The notes: a model not told the origin generated them from the sequence alone. A DNA stretch of 64,000 nt from JBBSBY01 sp038205805 (GCA_038205805.1 JBBRBO010000006.1:1-64000); one strand, 5' to 3'; counted from the stretch's first letter, positions 50,869 through 60,206 are shown. A program made the numbers and translations.

Positions 50869-51900
50869 TCAAAAAGCCCACGCTAAAGAGACCCCTCCGC
50901 CCACCATAGATCGTGTATAGCTCGCCGTGTCTTGACGCGAAGCGGATCGGCTCTCGAAAAAACCTGGGAAGACGTTGGACGTCAGTTGAAACGAGTCAGA
51001 CAAATCCCAGGCGCCGTCACCCCGAAGATTCAGGTAATTTCCCGTGAACCACAGGCCTAAGTTGACGCCGCCGGAAAGAGGGCAGTCATACCGAAAGTCG
51101 CCTTCGAGAAACACCGCAGGTTTATGTACCCGGTATTTCATGGTGACGTTTTGGGAAAAATCGAATGAAAAAAAGACCGATTCTGTACGCCCTTTATTTA
51201 AAATCCCGGCCGGCGCCGTCGTGTCAGCCGAAGCATATGGGCCTACCAGAAACGAGGCTTTGTATTTGTTTCCGCGTAGTTTCAGACCGATATACGGTAT
51301 CCACAGTTTAGACGAAAAATCACTCCTGTACCGCAGGCTGTACATATTAAATCCGAAAGGATCTACACGAACCTCATCATAATTGAGAGCGCCGAATTTA
51401 GAGCGCGGATTTGTGAGATTTACTGATAGGTGATCGCGCCTAAGACCAGCCGACACACTCCATGCCGCAGAAGCGCGGTAGTGAACGCTCCCCTCCAGGG
51501 TCCACCATTGTAATTTTGATCCCGTCCACATCACTGTCTCAAAGCTTGAGAAGTACGGCTCTTCTCTCGCAGCTACGGAGATATTCTTCTTGGCGTTTCC
51601 CCAACCTTTCACCGCAAATCCCAAACGCCCAGGGCAGTCCACTTGCAGGCCGACGCCGCCGACCCATAACCCTGCGTCTTGGAATTGCAGATCCAGTGTG
51701 GCCGGCAGATTGAAATTCAGCGACAGCTTCTCATAACCGGCAAAGGCTTCAGGTTGAAAAGTGATGCCGTGGTAACTAAATGGCTCCCCGGCAGCATTTG
51801 CAGAGAGGAACTGTGCAATCGCAGGCGGAGTGATTACGAAGAGACCAACGAACAACAAACATGTAACTGAAGTACGGCGAAAAAAGCATAAGAGCCCCAT
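50869..51900 (-). CDS. Putative outer-membrane beta-barrel protein
   Basis: This 343-residue exported protein has a signal peptide (~1-30, 'CLLFVGLFVITPPAIAQF') and a mature part made of alternating polar/aromatic strands ('GYEKLSLNFNLPATLDLQF', 'GSVHYRASAAWSVSAGLRRD', 'NMYSLRYRSDFSSKLWIPYI'). It ends with 'GGGVSLAWAF', and a terminal Phe is the usual signal for barrel assembly. No specific porin family is recognised. ATG 51900 is used because GGGAGG lies upstream; a longer in-frame start reaches 51954. It stands alone next to repeats. Confidence 0.8.
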   Translation of the reverse strand: MGLLCFFRRTSVTCLLFVGLFVITPPAIAQFLSANAAGEPFSYHGITFQPEAFAGYEKLSLNFNLPATLDLQFQDAGLWVGGVGLQVDCPGRLGFAVKGWGNAKKNISVAAREEPYFSSFETVMWTGSKLQWWTLEGSVHYRASAAWSVSAGLRRDHLSVNLTNPRSKFGALNYDEVRVDPFGFNMYSLRYRSDFSSKLWIPYIGLKLRGNKYKASFLVGPYASADTTAPAGILNKGRTESVFFSFDFSQNVTMKYRVHKPAVFLEGDFRYDCPLSGGVNLGLWFTGNYLNLRGDGAWDLSDSFQLTSNVFPGFFESRSASRQDTASYTRSMVGGGVSLAWAF

Positions 51901-52236
51901 ACCCGAAGATCCTCCCAATCCGATTAAAATTAATCGTCCCAAAAGCCGCAACACCGCCTCCGGGCGTCAAAGCCGTAGACGAGCGTGTGTAGGACCGGCT
52001 TCCGAGCGAGCCGAGTCACTTTTGTATTCAGACGGATGTACACGGAATTTGCGCCAAGAATATGTGAAACACGGCTCTTAAGGCAAGAATTATAATGTAA
52101 GGACGGTAACGTTTTGGTTACGTGCGATCCGACAACTGCTTTTCATAGCGCGTCAATGCCCATGTCTCGCAATGTACGCGCTCCTGCGCGTACCGCGAGC
52201 GTCCGACGGGTCAAGAAAGCCGAATTGCGCGGCTAC
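51901..52236. other. Intergenic stretch, nothing recognised
   Basis: No gene or RNA is supported here. The region 51.9-53.1 kb is the longest gene-poor stretch of the window apart from the 10.5-11.5 kb region and is dominated by two decayed repeats. Confidence 0.35.
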
Positions 52237-52457
52237 TACCCATATGCCGTCATAGAAGTAAGATCGGTGAAGCTTTTTTGCAGAGTGGGTTTTACCAACC
52301 TCGTTCTAAAATACTTGTGTTAATCTTGGAAAGCGGCATTTTCTTCTTGAGAAAAGCCGGTTTCGGCAATTGTGAAAGTTCTTGGAAAGGGCTTTGGGGA
52401 GAAGCCTTCTTTCAAGAAGGTTCTCCCCAATAGCACTTCTTTGATCGGGCACTGGTC
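52237..52457 (-). repeat. Interspersed repeat type B, diverged copy
   Basis: 'TACCCATATGCCGTCATAG' and GTAAGATCGGTGAAGC at one end, the core GAAAGCGGCATTTTC...AAAAGCCGGTTTCGGC, GGGGAGAAGCCTTCTTTC, and a right end GGGCACTGGT. The layout matches 49050 with more substitutions. The gap 52458-52889 contains no supported gene. Confidence 0.82.
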
Positions 52458-52889
52458 GACGGAGTCTTTCAACAGCCGAAAGCGCTCCATTTTGGGCCGC
52501 TCCGTACGTCAGTCCGACCACGACTTCAGCAAGCTATATTTCAGTTTGAGGGGCTTTTAGCGAAATCACTTGACAAGAGAACATGTGTTTTCTATACTGA
52601 GAGTTAGATGAGTCACCCCAGCGCTTTTAAGCTAAATTCCGCCGGTTCCGAACAGCCGGAGCTGCCCTCACCCGTTGCGGGACCACGATGGAGCGTGTAT
52701 CGACATTGCGTTTCCATGCGGTGACTACAGTATGGTTGCGCCTTTTATCTGCGGATGGCTTTCTCTTGCTGGTTCATCAATCTACGGTCGGCTGCGCAAT
52801 CTGTGGATGGATTTCTCTTTTTTGGCTCATTAAACACGTCGAATCGGTGTCGCAGAATAGCGTCACTAAAATAACTACCGAATCGTAAG

Positions 52890-53095
52890 GCTTTAAATAG
52901 TAATTTTGGGTAATCTTTTTGTAAGTAGGTCGTCCTAACATCTTTCTAAGCACATTTACCATTCACCGAAAGCGGCATTTTCTCCTTGAGAAAAGCCGGT
53001 TTCGGCTATTGTGAAAGTTCTTGGAGAGGGGTTTTGGGAGGACCTTCTTTCAAGAAGGTTCTCCCCAATATTCATTCTTTGATTCTTTGCTTGCG
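52890..53095 (-). repeat. Interspersed repeat type B, decayed copy
   Basis: The central GCCGGTTTCGGC hairpin, 'CTTGGAGAGGGGTTTTGGGA' and TCAAGAAGGTTCTCCCCAAT are clear. Both terminal ends are lost. It abuts the end of the methyltransferase gene. Confidence 0.78.
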
Positions 53096-53103
53096 CACGG
53101 CGC

Positions 53104-53733
53104 TCACGAGCGCTTCCGGGCGGCGCCGACGATGCCGTAGGGTGAAGTGGTGTTGACTCCTTGCACGAGGTCTAAGCCGTTGTCGGAGAGGCAGGCCAAG
53201 AACTCAGGGGCATGAAAGCGGTCTACTCGCGGGTGTCGCAGCATTCGTTTTAGGAGCGCGCCCGCGTACAGGGGCGGATAAATCTCCTCGAAATAGAATA
53301 GGCCGGCAGGTCGTAAGACGCGAGCCACTTCCGATATCGCTCGTCGCCAATCCAACACATGATGGATTATGCCGAAGTTCAAGACGCAGTCGAAATGCTC
53401 GCCCTCGAACGGTAAGTCCTGGGCGTCGCCCACATAGAAGGCGATTCGATGCTGATACCGTGAGGGCAGCCGTCGGTCGGCCCAACGCACGAGCTTCGCT
53501 TCGAGGTCAAAGGCGCTCACGTGAGCAAACCCCATGAGGTCCACGGCGAGTTGTGCGCCCTTTCCCAATCCGCACCCGATTTCCAGGGCGCGGCTGTTTG
53601 GTTCCGGAAGCGCTAGTCGCAACCAATTGCGGACCTCACGTTTCTGGAAGAATACCCGCAACGGGCTATAAATCCAGACCCGCTCGGGCCAGTTCATCAG
53701 CATCTGTTCTTTATCTTCTCGTTGTGGAGGCAT
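53104..53733 (-). CDS. SAM-dependent methyltransferase (class I, type 11)
   Basis: This 209-residue methyltransferase has the SAM loop 'ALEIGCGLGKGAQLAVDL' (~48-65), an acidic residue after strand 2 ('SAFDLEAKLV'), 'FYVGDAQDLPFEGEHFD' and 'VLNFGIIHHVLDW', then 'EVARVLRPAGLFYFEEIYPP'. It starts immediately after the UbiA-family gene stop (TAA-ATG), so the two are co-translated. Pairing with a prenyltransferase suggests methylation of a quinone or other prenylated aromatic, as UbiE/UbiG do, but the specific role is not readable. Confidence 0.9.
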   Translation of the reverse strand: MPPQREDKEQMLMNWPERVWIYSPLRVFFQKREVRNWLRLALPEPNSRALEIGCGLGKGAQLAVDLMGFAHVSAFDLEAKLVRWADRRLPSRYQHRIAFYVGDAQDLPFEGEHFDCVLNFGIIHHVLDWRRAISEVARVLRPAGLFYFEEIYPPLYAGALLKRMLRHPRVDRFHAPEFLACLSDNGLDLVQGVNTTSPYGIVGAARKRS

Positions 53734-54690
53734 TTACGTTTTGACCAAAATCGCCAGGGTAATGAGAACCAAAAACGCAGGCGGCATAAACCCGGCCCAA
53801 TTGAACAGCCGCGCCGCGGTTTCGGGACCCGGATTGTTGTACACGGCCCTTGCAGGTTGCAGCAAAAGGAACCACCCCAGGAGTGCCGCGCCTATCGGGT
53901 AAAGAGCGCCGAGGGTTCCGGCGGAAAGACGGTATGCGAACACTCCAGCGATTACCGCCATGGATACGGCCACAATCATGATGAAAACCGACTCGCGCAT
54001 CCCCTTCACCGTGAGGGTCGTGCGAGCCTGGACCTTCGCGTCGTCTTCCATATCAACAATGTCGTTTGCGATGTTTTGGCCGCCGATTTCCCACGCCGCC
54101 AACCAGATAAAGAGGAGAACCACAAATGCAGGAGATGGATTGGGATCCACAGCGTAGACTCCGGCGAGGCCACCACCGGCCTTTACCACCGCCGACGGGA
54201 TGATCTTCAGATGGGTGATCCGCAGTAGCTTGCAATAGATCGCTTCAAACGCAGCGGAAATGATGAAGATGACGGCGCACAATGGGTTCAGCATCCACGC
54301 GCCGACAAGGGCCACACAGGCCCAAAAGAGCGTCCACAGAACCGCCGCCTTCAGACTAATGAGCCCCTGAGCCAACGGATGGCGCACAAAGAGGCCGTCC
54401 ATGTCGAAGAGTGGTTCGTGCGTCTCACTCAGAGAGAGCCGTTTCTTGTCGATCTTGTAATCAACTACATCGTTGAGGGCGTACACCGCCGTATAACCGG
54501 CAAACGCAGTAATAATCCCCAAGATGATCGTACCAACCGGGGGGAAGCGCCCCAACCAGAGCAAAGCCGCCATCGCCGGGGTGGCCATATCCAAAACGCC
54601 GTGCGGGGTTCGAGAAAGGCCCAGGAACAGCTTCCAGTCGGGATATCGCTTAGAGGTCGGTTCTATCGCCGGTGTCGGCGCCGTGTTCAT
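53734..54690 (-). CDS. UbiA-family prenyltransferase
   Basis: This 318-residue integral membrane protein has 8-9 hydrophobic segments. The first Asp-rich motif 'NDVVDYKIDKKR' (~73-84) and the second 'ANDIVDMEDDAKVQART' (~208-224) are those that bind the prenyl diphosphate through Mg2+. It attaches an isoprenoid chain to an aromatic or similar acceptor. Candidates are menaquinone, heme or chlorophyll-type side pathways; its fused position with a methyltransferase favours a quinone-like product. GGAG lies ~8 bases upstream of the ATG. Confidence 0.92.
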   Translation of the reverse strand: MNTAPTPAIEPTSKRYPDWKLFLGLSRTPHGVLDMATPAMAALLWLGRFPPVGTIILGIITAFAGYTAVYALNDVVDYKIDKKRLSLSETHEPLFDMDGLFVRHPLAQGLISLKAAVLWTLFWACVALVGAWMLNPLCAVIFIISAAFEAIYCKLLRITHLKIIPSAVVKAGGGLAGVYAVDPNPSPAFVVLLFIWLAAWEIGGQNIANDIVDMEDDAKVQARTTLTVKGMRESVFIMIVAVSMAVIAGVFAYRLSAGTLGALYPIGAALLGWFLLLQPARAVYNNPGPETAARLFNWAGFMPPAFLVLITLAILVKT

Positions 54691-54834
54691 GATGTGAACT
54701 CCAAGGTACGTAATTCCGGCGGAGAAAGAAATCCGTATTAATTAAGAACACGCCAAAGACGGTTCGAGAGCGATCGCGCTTACATTGCCGCTACAGAAGC
54801 GCTGTGCATTCCGGTCAAGCGGAGCCGGCGGTCA

Positions 54835-55554
54835 TCAGTGGTGGTCGTATGGAAACGTGAGCTTTCCCCCGAGAAAGCCTATGAGCCCGACCATACCGGC
54901 CATGCCCAGCATGAGGACCGAATAGAGCAGCACGTCGGTGCTCTGGGTGTCCACCGGGTCCGTGATGTGGAAGAGCCGTATGTAGATCAGCACTATGCCG
55001 AGAGAGAAAGCTAACCATGCGAGCAGCCGTTTCTTCTGTATGATGCTCGATTCTTTGGCTTCGTAGTTGACCCACCAGGTAAAGTATCCGGTGACGATAG
55101 CCGCGGGAATCACCACCCAGCCGATCAGCAACATGAGAAACGCCGCCCACTCAGTATATGTGGATTGCAGCTTGAGCGCCGCCAGTTGCACCAAGGGCAG
55201 CGCCGTGAAAAAACCCACTGGTATATGAACCACCGCGGGGTGAGGGTGTCTTCGGAAGAACGGATGTCTATCCAGGAAGGCTTCCACCTTGCCGCGGACG
55301 CCGGTCATTTCAACAGGAGCGGGTTGCTCCAACAAACCGATGAGCGGCATTCTCTCCAACATATCCTGTCCGTGGGGCGCGGAAAGCAAATCCGTGGTCA
55401 GGTCTGCCCCGGCCCTGTGGCGTTTCATGTGCGAGCCTTTGATCCATCTCTTGCTGGAGGAGACATCATACACTTTGCCGTCAACAGCCACATAGGCTTC
55501 TGCGCCGGCTTCACCGTTCATCTTGGCCAACTCTTCGACGGTAAAGGTTTTCAC
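54835..55554 (-). CDS. Cytochrome b5-like domain/DUF2231 membrane protein
   Basis: This 239-residue protein starts at GTG 55554 with AGAGG upstream. Residues 1-75 form a cytochrome b5-like heme/steroid-binding domain ('FTVEELAKMNGEAGAEAYVA', 'DGKVYDVSSSKRWIKGSHMK', 'HRAGADLTTDLLSAPHG'), with His residues in HMKRH and APHG as possible heme ligands. Residues ~100-235 have four membrane segments and the start 'HPHPAVVHIPVGFF' typical of DUF2231. This fusion is known from sulfate-reducing Desulfobacterota. It probably transfers electrons at the membrane; the partner is unknown. Confidence 0.85.
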   Translation of the reverse strand: MKTFTVEELAKMNGEAGAEAYVAVDGKVYDVSSSKRWIKGSHMKRHRAGADLTTDLLSAPHGQDMLERMPLIGLLEQPAPVEMTGVRGKVEAFLDRHPFFRRHPHPAVVHIPVGFFTALPLVQLAALKLQSTYTEWAAFLMLLIGWVVIPAAIVTGYFTWWVNYEAKESSIIQKKRLLAWLAFSLGIVLIYIRLFHITDPVDTQSTDVLLYSVLMLGMAGMVGLIGFLGGKLTFPYDHH

Positions 55555-55741
55555 CCGCTCACACCTCTAAATAACATAGTACGTACCACCCAAAGGGTTT
55601 GGGAATAACCAACAATCAAAAGATAAGGCGAGCGCAGAGCCCGTTCACGAGCCGATATATGAAGGAACGGCTCACAGGGCTTGAGACGCCGCTGCGCTCA
55701 GGGTTAATCAATGAATGGAAACCTGCGTTTCCTGAAATACG

Positions 55742-56065
55742 CTAGATCAGCGCATGCAGCTTCCAGGTTTTTTGGCCCGCAGGCTGGCAAATCTCAAACT
55801 CATCGCCGATCTTAAGCTCCGTGCGACCCTTGAGGCCCGCCTGTTTCTTGACTCGAAAGCGATCCTGGCAATCGTCACAGCAATCTTCGAGCACCGTCAC
55901 GATTGTCTGAGCGTCTTTCTCGTAGAGTATGGCTTGGCTGCCACACAACAGGTGTGGGTAGCGTTCGTTTTCAGATAGTGTGCATTTTTCCAGTTTTTGC
56001 GCTTCACCATGAACGGTAAGGTTGGTGTTTGGGGCGCAACTTGAACAGCCTTTGCATCCCGCCAT
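55742..56065 (-). CDS. Small cysteine-rich protein
   Basis: This 107-residue protein starts at ATG 56065 with AGGAG 8 bases upstream. It holds eight cysteines, with 'CKGCSSC' at the N-terminus (4-10), Cys28, 'LLCGSQAILYEKD' and 'LEDCCDDCQDRFRVK' (~62-76). The first motif resembles metal-binding tails; the second is a compact CC-x2-C site. It may bind iron-sulfur, zinc or another metal. The last third is beta-rich ('ELKIGDEFEICQPAG'). No family is recognised. Confidence 0.75.
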   Translation of the reverse strand: MAGCKGCSSCAPNTNLTVHGEAQKLEKCTLSENERYPHLLCGSQAILYEKDAQTIVTVLEDCCDDCQDRFRVKKQAGLKGRTELKIGDEFEICQPAGQKTWKLHALI

Positions 56066-56413
56066 TACAGAACTCCTGTTTTGGTTTGTATGATTATCGT
56101 GATTATCCGCCGCATTGCGTTACTGATAAGCCGATGGGGCGCCGAAGAGCGCTTCACCATGTTGTAAAATTGATTGTCATTGTAGTGAGCCATGCTTTAC
56201 CAATGAGGGTAACACCCATTCCAACGGAGTCAAGACCACAAGCGAAGTATGGCCCCTATTTGTAACGCATCATCGGATTCGGGACGGCGCCGGGTCCGGC
56301 GAAGATCGAAGCGGAGACGTATGTTCCCCGAACCGCGCTCCACCGAGATTACGCGGTATCAGGTCCGCATGGGAGTGGCGCTTTCAGCGACCGAAGAGGC
56401 CATATCGCCGCCT
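56066..56413. other. Intergenic region downstream of dnaX
   Basis: No gene is supported here. ybaB-recR, which follow dnaX in many bacteria, are absent from this position. Confidence 0.35.
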
Positions 56414-58099
56414 CTAGCTCTTCGAGATGATCTTGATCTCTTCCACGGTGCTGCCCTGAAACTCGTGCAAAATCGTCTTTATGACGGAATGCTCCAGGGC
56501 TTCGTTTCGCAGGGCTCGTTCCCAATCGGTGCCGGCGTTGTCAGGTATGGGCTCCACGGTGCGTTCACGCACAGGGGAAATACTCGGCGCGGCGCTGGAC
56601 GTCTTGATATGGGCCTGGGGGAAATATCGTCGAAGCAGCTCATTCAGGGCGCCGCTCTTGAGAACCTTCTCATCGAAGGTTGACCGGAAAACGGCTTTGG
56701 TAAAGCAGATTTCCGCTACATCTTCGGCCATCGTCAACAGTGTAGCTTGATCGAGTAGGGGTTGTAGAGTGGGATCGGCTATTTCAGCATGGACTGCGGA
56801 TCGAAAATCATCCCACGTCTTCTGGGGGCTCGGGGGCGGCGATTTGACGGGCGCCGAGTCATTCTGCGCCGTGCGAGACGCGATTGCCGCCACCGCCGGT
56901 CGGGCGTGCTTTTGAGGAACCCTGGCCGCCTGCCCGCCGGATGGAGATCCCCTCGCGTCCATGCGCTTGAGCAGCTCCCCTATTTCCAAGACCTTGGGGG
57001 CCTGCGCCATACGCAACGCGAGCATCTCCATGGCGATCCATGGATTGAGGGAGCGCTTCAGATCCGCTTCGCTTTTCAACATCATGGCGAAGAGCGTCTG
57101 TAACTCGCCCAGAGAGACATCGGCTACAAGCGCACGCATCTCTTCGGTTTCCGTGGGCGCGGCATCCAACATATCCTGCAGCGAGTCGGCGCCGGGAATG
57201 GCCTTGATCACCGTGAGATCGCGCACGTACTGCAGGAGGTCCATATAGAATTGCTCAGGGTCATAGCCTTGCGCGAAGACCGAATGAACAACGGTCAACG
57301 CCTCGGAAGGGTCACCGGTGAAGACTGCCCTCATGAGGTGCGAAAACGACTCGCGTCCGGCTATTCCGAGCACCGCGACCACATTTTCCATGGAGACGCG
57401 GTCGGTCCCGGCGGCTATCACTTGATCCAGCAGGCTGAGGGCGTCTCGAAAGGAACCACGGGCCTCTCTCGCCACTGACGCCAAAGCGTCGGCTTCCGAG
57501 GGGATGCCCTCCTGTTCGAGTATGCGTTCCATGCCGCGGATAATTTCTATGGTGGAAATGGTCCTGAAATTGAACCGCTGACATCGAGAGTTAATGGTCG
57601 CCGGCACCTTATGGAACTCGGTGGTGGCAAAGATGAACTTCGCATGACTCGGGGGTTCCTCCAGCGTCTTGAGCAAGGCGTTGAAGGCGTTCATGGAAAT
57701 CATGTGAACTTCGTCGATTATGATGATCTTATAAAGCGAACTCGTGGGAGGATACTTGATGTTTTCGTTGATTTCCCGAATGTTGTCCACTGAGGTGTTC
57801 GAGGCGCCGTCGATCTCCCGCACGTCCAAGCTCACTCCTGCCGCTATATCTCGGCATGATGGGCACTCGTCGCATGGGTTTGCGTCACCGGACACTCTTC
57901 CAGTGCAGTTGAGGGACTTGGCCAGAATGCGCGCGACCGTTGTTTTGCCGACACCGCGTACGCCGCAAAAGAGGAACGCGTGCGCGACTCGACCCGACAG
58001 TATCGAGTTCGCCAGGGTGCGGACTACGTGGTCCTGTCCCACCACATCGCGAAATGTTGACGGCCTGTATTTTCTCGCGAGAACGAGATAGGGAGGCAT
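56414..58099 (-). CDS. dnaX: DNA polymerase III subunits gamma/tau
   Basis: This 561-residue clamp-loader ATPase has the start 'YLVLARKYRPSTFRDVVGQD', Walker A 'GVRGVGKTTVARILAK' (~47-62), four zinc-binding Cys ('LNCTGRVSGDANPCDECPSC'), Walker B 'IIIIDEVHMIS' and 'ATTEFHKVPATINSRCQRF'. The C-terminal ~190 residues form a tau-like extension with a Pro/Ser linker and a domain ending 'FQGSTVEEIKIISKS'. I saw no A-rich slippery site that would produce a separate gamma by frameshift. The 4.5S RNA gene lies 30 bases upstream on the same strand, a common arrangement. Confidence 0.97.
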   Translation of the reverse strand: MPPYLVLARKYRPSTFRDVVGQDHVVRTLANSILSGRVAHAFLFCGVRGVGKTTVARILAKSLNCTGRVSGDANPCDECPSCRDIAAGVSLDVREIDGASNTSVDNIREINENIKYPPTSSLYKIIIIDEVHMISMNAFNALLKTLEEPPSHAKFIFATTEFHKVPATINSRCQRFNFRTISTIEIIRGMERILEQEGIPSEADALASVAREARGSFRDALSLLDQVIAAGTDRVSMENVVAVLGIAGRESFSHLMRAVFTGDPSEALTVVHSVFAQGYDPEQFYMDLLQYVRDLTVIKAIPGADSLQDMLDAAPTETEEMRALVADVSLGELQTLFAMMLKSEADLKRSLNPWIAMEMLALRMAQAPKVLEIGELLKRMDARGSPSGGQAARVPQKHARPAVAAIASRTAQNDSAPVKSPPPSPQKTWDDFRSAVHAEIADPTLQPLLDQATLLTMAEDVAEICFTKAVFRSTFDEKVLKSGALNELLRRYFPQAHIKTSSAAPSISPVRERTVEPIPDNAGTDWERALRNEALEHSVIKTILHEFQGSTVEEIKIISKS

Positions 58100-58128
58100 A
58101 ACGGATTACCACTCTGAGTAACGGGCAT

Positions 58129-58233
58129 GGTCGGTGACCGGGGACAGGGCCGATCCCCGAGATTACTTCCGCTGCTTCCTTCCGGACCTGACGGGGTTGA
58201 GTAACTCCAGATCGCCCTACCCGACCACCGACG
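58129..58233 (-). ncRNA. ffs: Signal recognition particle 4.5S RNA
   Basis: On the reverse strand the nearly invariant SRP domain IV loop CAGGTCCGGAAGGAAGCAGC is present (complement at 58171-58190). The ends GTCGGTG (reverse strand start side) and CACCGAC pair perfectly at 58226-58232 and 58130-58136, giving a ~105-nt hairpin RNA of the small bacterial type. Exact ends are estimated from pairing. It binds Ffh and targets membrane proteins. Confidence 0.93.
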
Positions 58234-58262
58234 ATAACCGCTATCGTCCTAGTGAGCTTGTT

Positions 58263-58291
58263 TGTATAGCAGAAACCGCCGACTTTGGCAA
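58263..58291 (-). promoter_or_regulatory. Sigma-70 promoter of ffs (and probably dnaX)
   Basis: Reverse-strand TTGCCA (58286-58291), 17-base spacer, TATACA (58263-58268). Transcription would start near 58256, about 20 bases before the mature RNA, and could continue into dnaX. Confidence 0.65.
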
Positions 58292-58448
58292 TCACTCTCG
58301 TGCGAAATACCATATAGCCGGCGCCTCATTGTACGACCGCCGACCGCCGGTCCTTACGACGCATAGTCCCCTGCCGGCCGGAGTTTGTTTCACCGGGAAC
58401 GATCCGTATCGCAGAATCCGGTAAACGGCGCTTTTCCCTGCGTCGGCG

Positions 58449-60206
58449 TCAAAAGCTGAAATGACTTGAGAGCCGAATGTACTTGCCGGGTTCTTCATCG
58501 CTTTCCGCCGGCGGCGCCTCGATCTCCTCGCACCACTCCACATCGAGGGTTTCGGGGATGGTCTGGGAATGGAATGGGGAACCCACCGCGCTGACCACCA
58601 GGCCGTCCGTGGGTATGCACGTGTCCGTGGACTTGTCCGACTCTAGTGCATCGTGTGCCGCCAGTCTAGGTATAGAGCCGAGGGCGTGCGTTTCAGCAGG
58701 CGGGGCCGACGCCGAATCTTCCGAGGCCGCCGGTTCCTTGGGGATCGCCTCGGCGCATTCTCCGTAGGCGTCACACACTATTACCGAGTGGTCACCTTCC
58801 GGAAGGGAGTGTTCGATAGCTTCCGCGATATCATCATAGATAGAGATCTCCGCGTCCGCGTCCGCAAAGGAGCGCTCAGCCTCGACCGAGGTCACACCTG
58901 CCGCGCCGCGGGCCTCTGCCTCATCCGGGACACGCGACATGCTCCGGGCGCGGTCCGTATCATCGGCGGCCAGCGCGTTGACCGAATGCTCGGCGAATAC
59001 GGCGGTCGTATTAGAGGGCTTCTCGTCGTACGAACCGCCGGCCACTCCGCGACCTACGACTGGTGGGAAGTCGTCATCTGAAACCCGCGTGTTCGCCCAA
59101 GGAACCAATGCGGCGGACTTAGGCTCCGGCGACACCGGCGGGATTCCCGGAGTGAAATAGTCGCTTGAGGATTCGGCCAAAACACCGGAGCTCGATGGTG
59201 AGGGATTCTCATCGTGCGCCGGTGAGACCGAACCGGCGGCGCCGCCCAGGGCCGGAACCCATAGGATAGGTTCCACCGCCGACCTAGAAGCGATCACCTG
59301 AGCGTCCGAAGCGCATGCGGCGGGATTTCGGCGTCTCATAACGGCCGCAAAGGTCAAGTAACAGGCGCAAAGCAGAGCTAAAGGAGCCCAGAGCAGAGGT
59401 CTGCCCAGGATGGATGCGCCGGGTCGGGTAACCTGGAGCGCCACATTCGTGTTTTTAACAAGAGCGTCGGCTCTGACTGGGCCTGAGACAACGCCGGCCG
59501 GCACGTGGATCGAGCTTTCGGTTTCTCGGCCGTAATCCTCGGTTTTTGCGGTCATAACAGGGGCTATGGTTGAATTATAATCACCGCCCAAACCAAAGAG
59601 TTGAACGAAGGGACCACGTGAAAATCTCGTCCTGGAAAACCACCGGCCGCCGTCCGTACCTTGGTGAGCGCAGATAAGGGACAGGGATCCGCTCCGTTCA
59701 TCATCAACAATGAATCGGCCGTTTTCCGGTAGGTTCTTCAGAGGAAAGGCGCTGGAACCGGTAGTTTCGACAAGGGCGCGACCTGTGGGTAAATCACCCA
59801 ACATAGCCTGAGATTCACCGCGCTCATTGAGGATTTCCACGCTGAGCAAGTCCGGCGCCCTACGCTGCAAAACGGCGAGGTACGCTTCCAACTTCGCCGG
59901 ATTGAGGATATCCGCCAAGTTGTCCGTTCCGGCCGCAGCGCTGATTATGGCTGAGCGCACATTCGTGTAGTCCTCGACTCTGTCCAGCGCGGAACGAACA
60001 TGGGATGTGAAAAGCGCTTTCTCTAGGGGAAGGATCAGCCGCGCTTGAGAGAAAAAGCTCAAGAGCAAGATTGCGCCCATCACCAGCGCCGCAAGGACTT
60101 GCGGCCGCCATAGGGAGGCGCTCCGGCTGCTGAGAAACAGCCGTAAGCCGGTGATAATCGCGCATGCCTTTTGTTTCAGGTCAGAGTGGATTGTCATGTT
60201 TTCCAT
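58449..60206 (-). CDS. Membrane protein with Cache-like extracytoplasmic part and long acidic cytoplasmic tail
   Basis: This 585-residue protein has one membrane segment near ~36-54 ('LAALVMGAILLLSFF'), a ~210-residue extracytoplasmic domain resembling sensor modules of kinases ('KALFTSHVRSALDRVEDYTN', 'LLSVEILNERGESQAMLGDL'), and a second segment near ~268-290 ('LLWAPLALLCACYLTFAAVM'). The remaining ~290 residues are low-complexity and acidic, rich in Ser, Ala, Glu and Pro, and no kinase, methyl-accepting or cyclase domain follows. It may be a sensor that works through protein contacts, or one that lost its output domain. The gap to the ffs promoter holds no gene. Confidence 0.72.
   Translation of the reverse strand: MENMTIHSDLKQKACAIITGLRLFLSSRSASLWRPQVLAALVMGAILLLSFFSQARLILPLEKALFTSHVRSALDRVEDYTNVRSAIISAAAGTDNLADILNPAKLEAYLAVLQRRAPDLLSVEILNERGESQAMLGDLPTGRALVETTGSSAFPLKNLPENGRFIVDDERSGSLSLICAHQGTDGGRWFSRTRFSRGPFVQLFGLGGDYNSTIAPVMTAKTEDYGRETESSIHVPAGVVSGPVRADALVKNTNVALQVTRPGASILGRPLLWAPLALLCACYLTFAAVMRRRNPAACASDAQVIASRSAVEPILWVPALGGAAGSVSPAHDENPSPSSSGVLAESSSDYFTPGIPPVSPEPKSAALVPWANTRVSDDDFPPVVGRGVAGGSYDEKPSNTTAVFAEHSVNALAADDTDRARSMSRVPDEAEARGAAGVTSVEAERSFADADAEISIYDDIAEAIEHSLPEGDHSVIVCDAYGECAEAIPKEPAASEDSASAPPAETHALGSIPRLAAHDALESDKSTDTCIPTDGLVVSAVGSPFHSQTIPETLDVEWCEEIEAPPAESDEEPGKYIRLSSHFSF

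Noticed and set aside
51776..52888. Small ORFs between 51.8 and 52.9 kb
   Set aside because: They overlap decayed repeats or the signal-peptide region of the barrel gene and show no coding features.
12994..53095. CRISPR array
   Set aside because: The repeats are dispersed over tens of kilobases, ~221 bp long and in both orientations, without spacers; no cas genes.
56414..58099. Programmed frameshift producing gamma from dnaX
   Set aside because: No A-rich slippery heptamer with downstream hairpin was seen in the coding strand.
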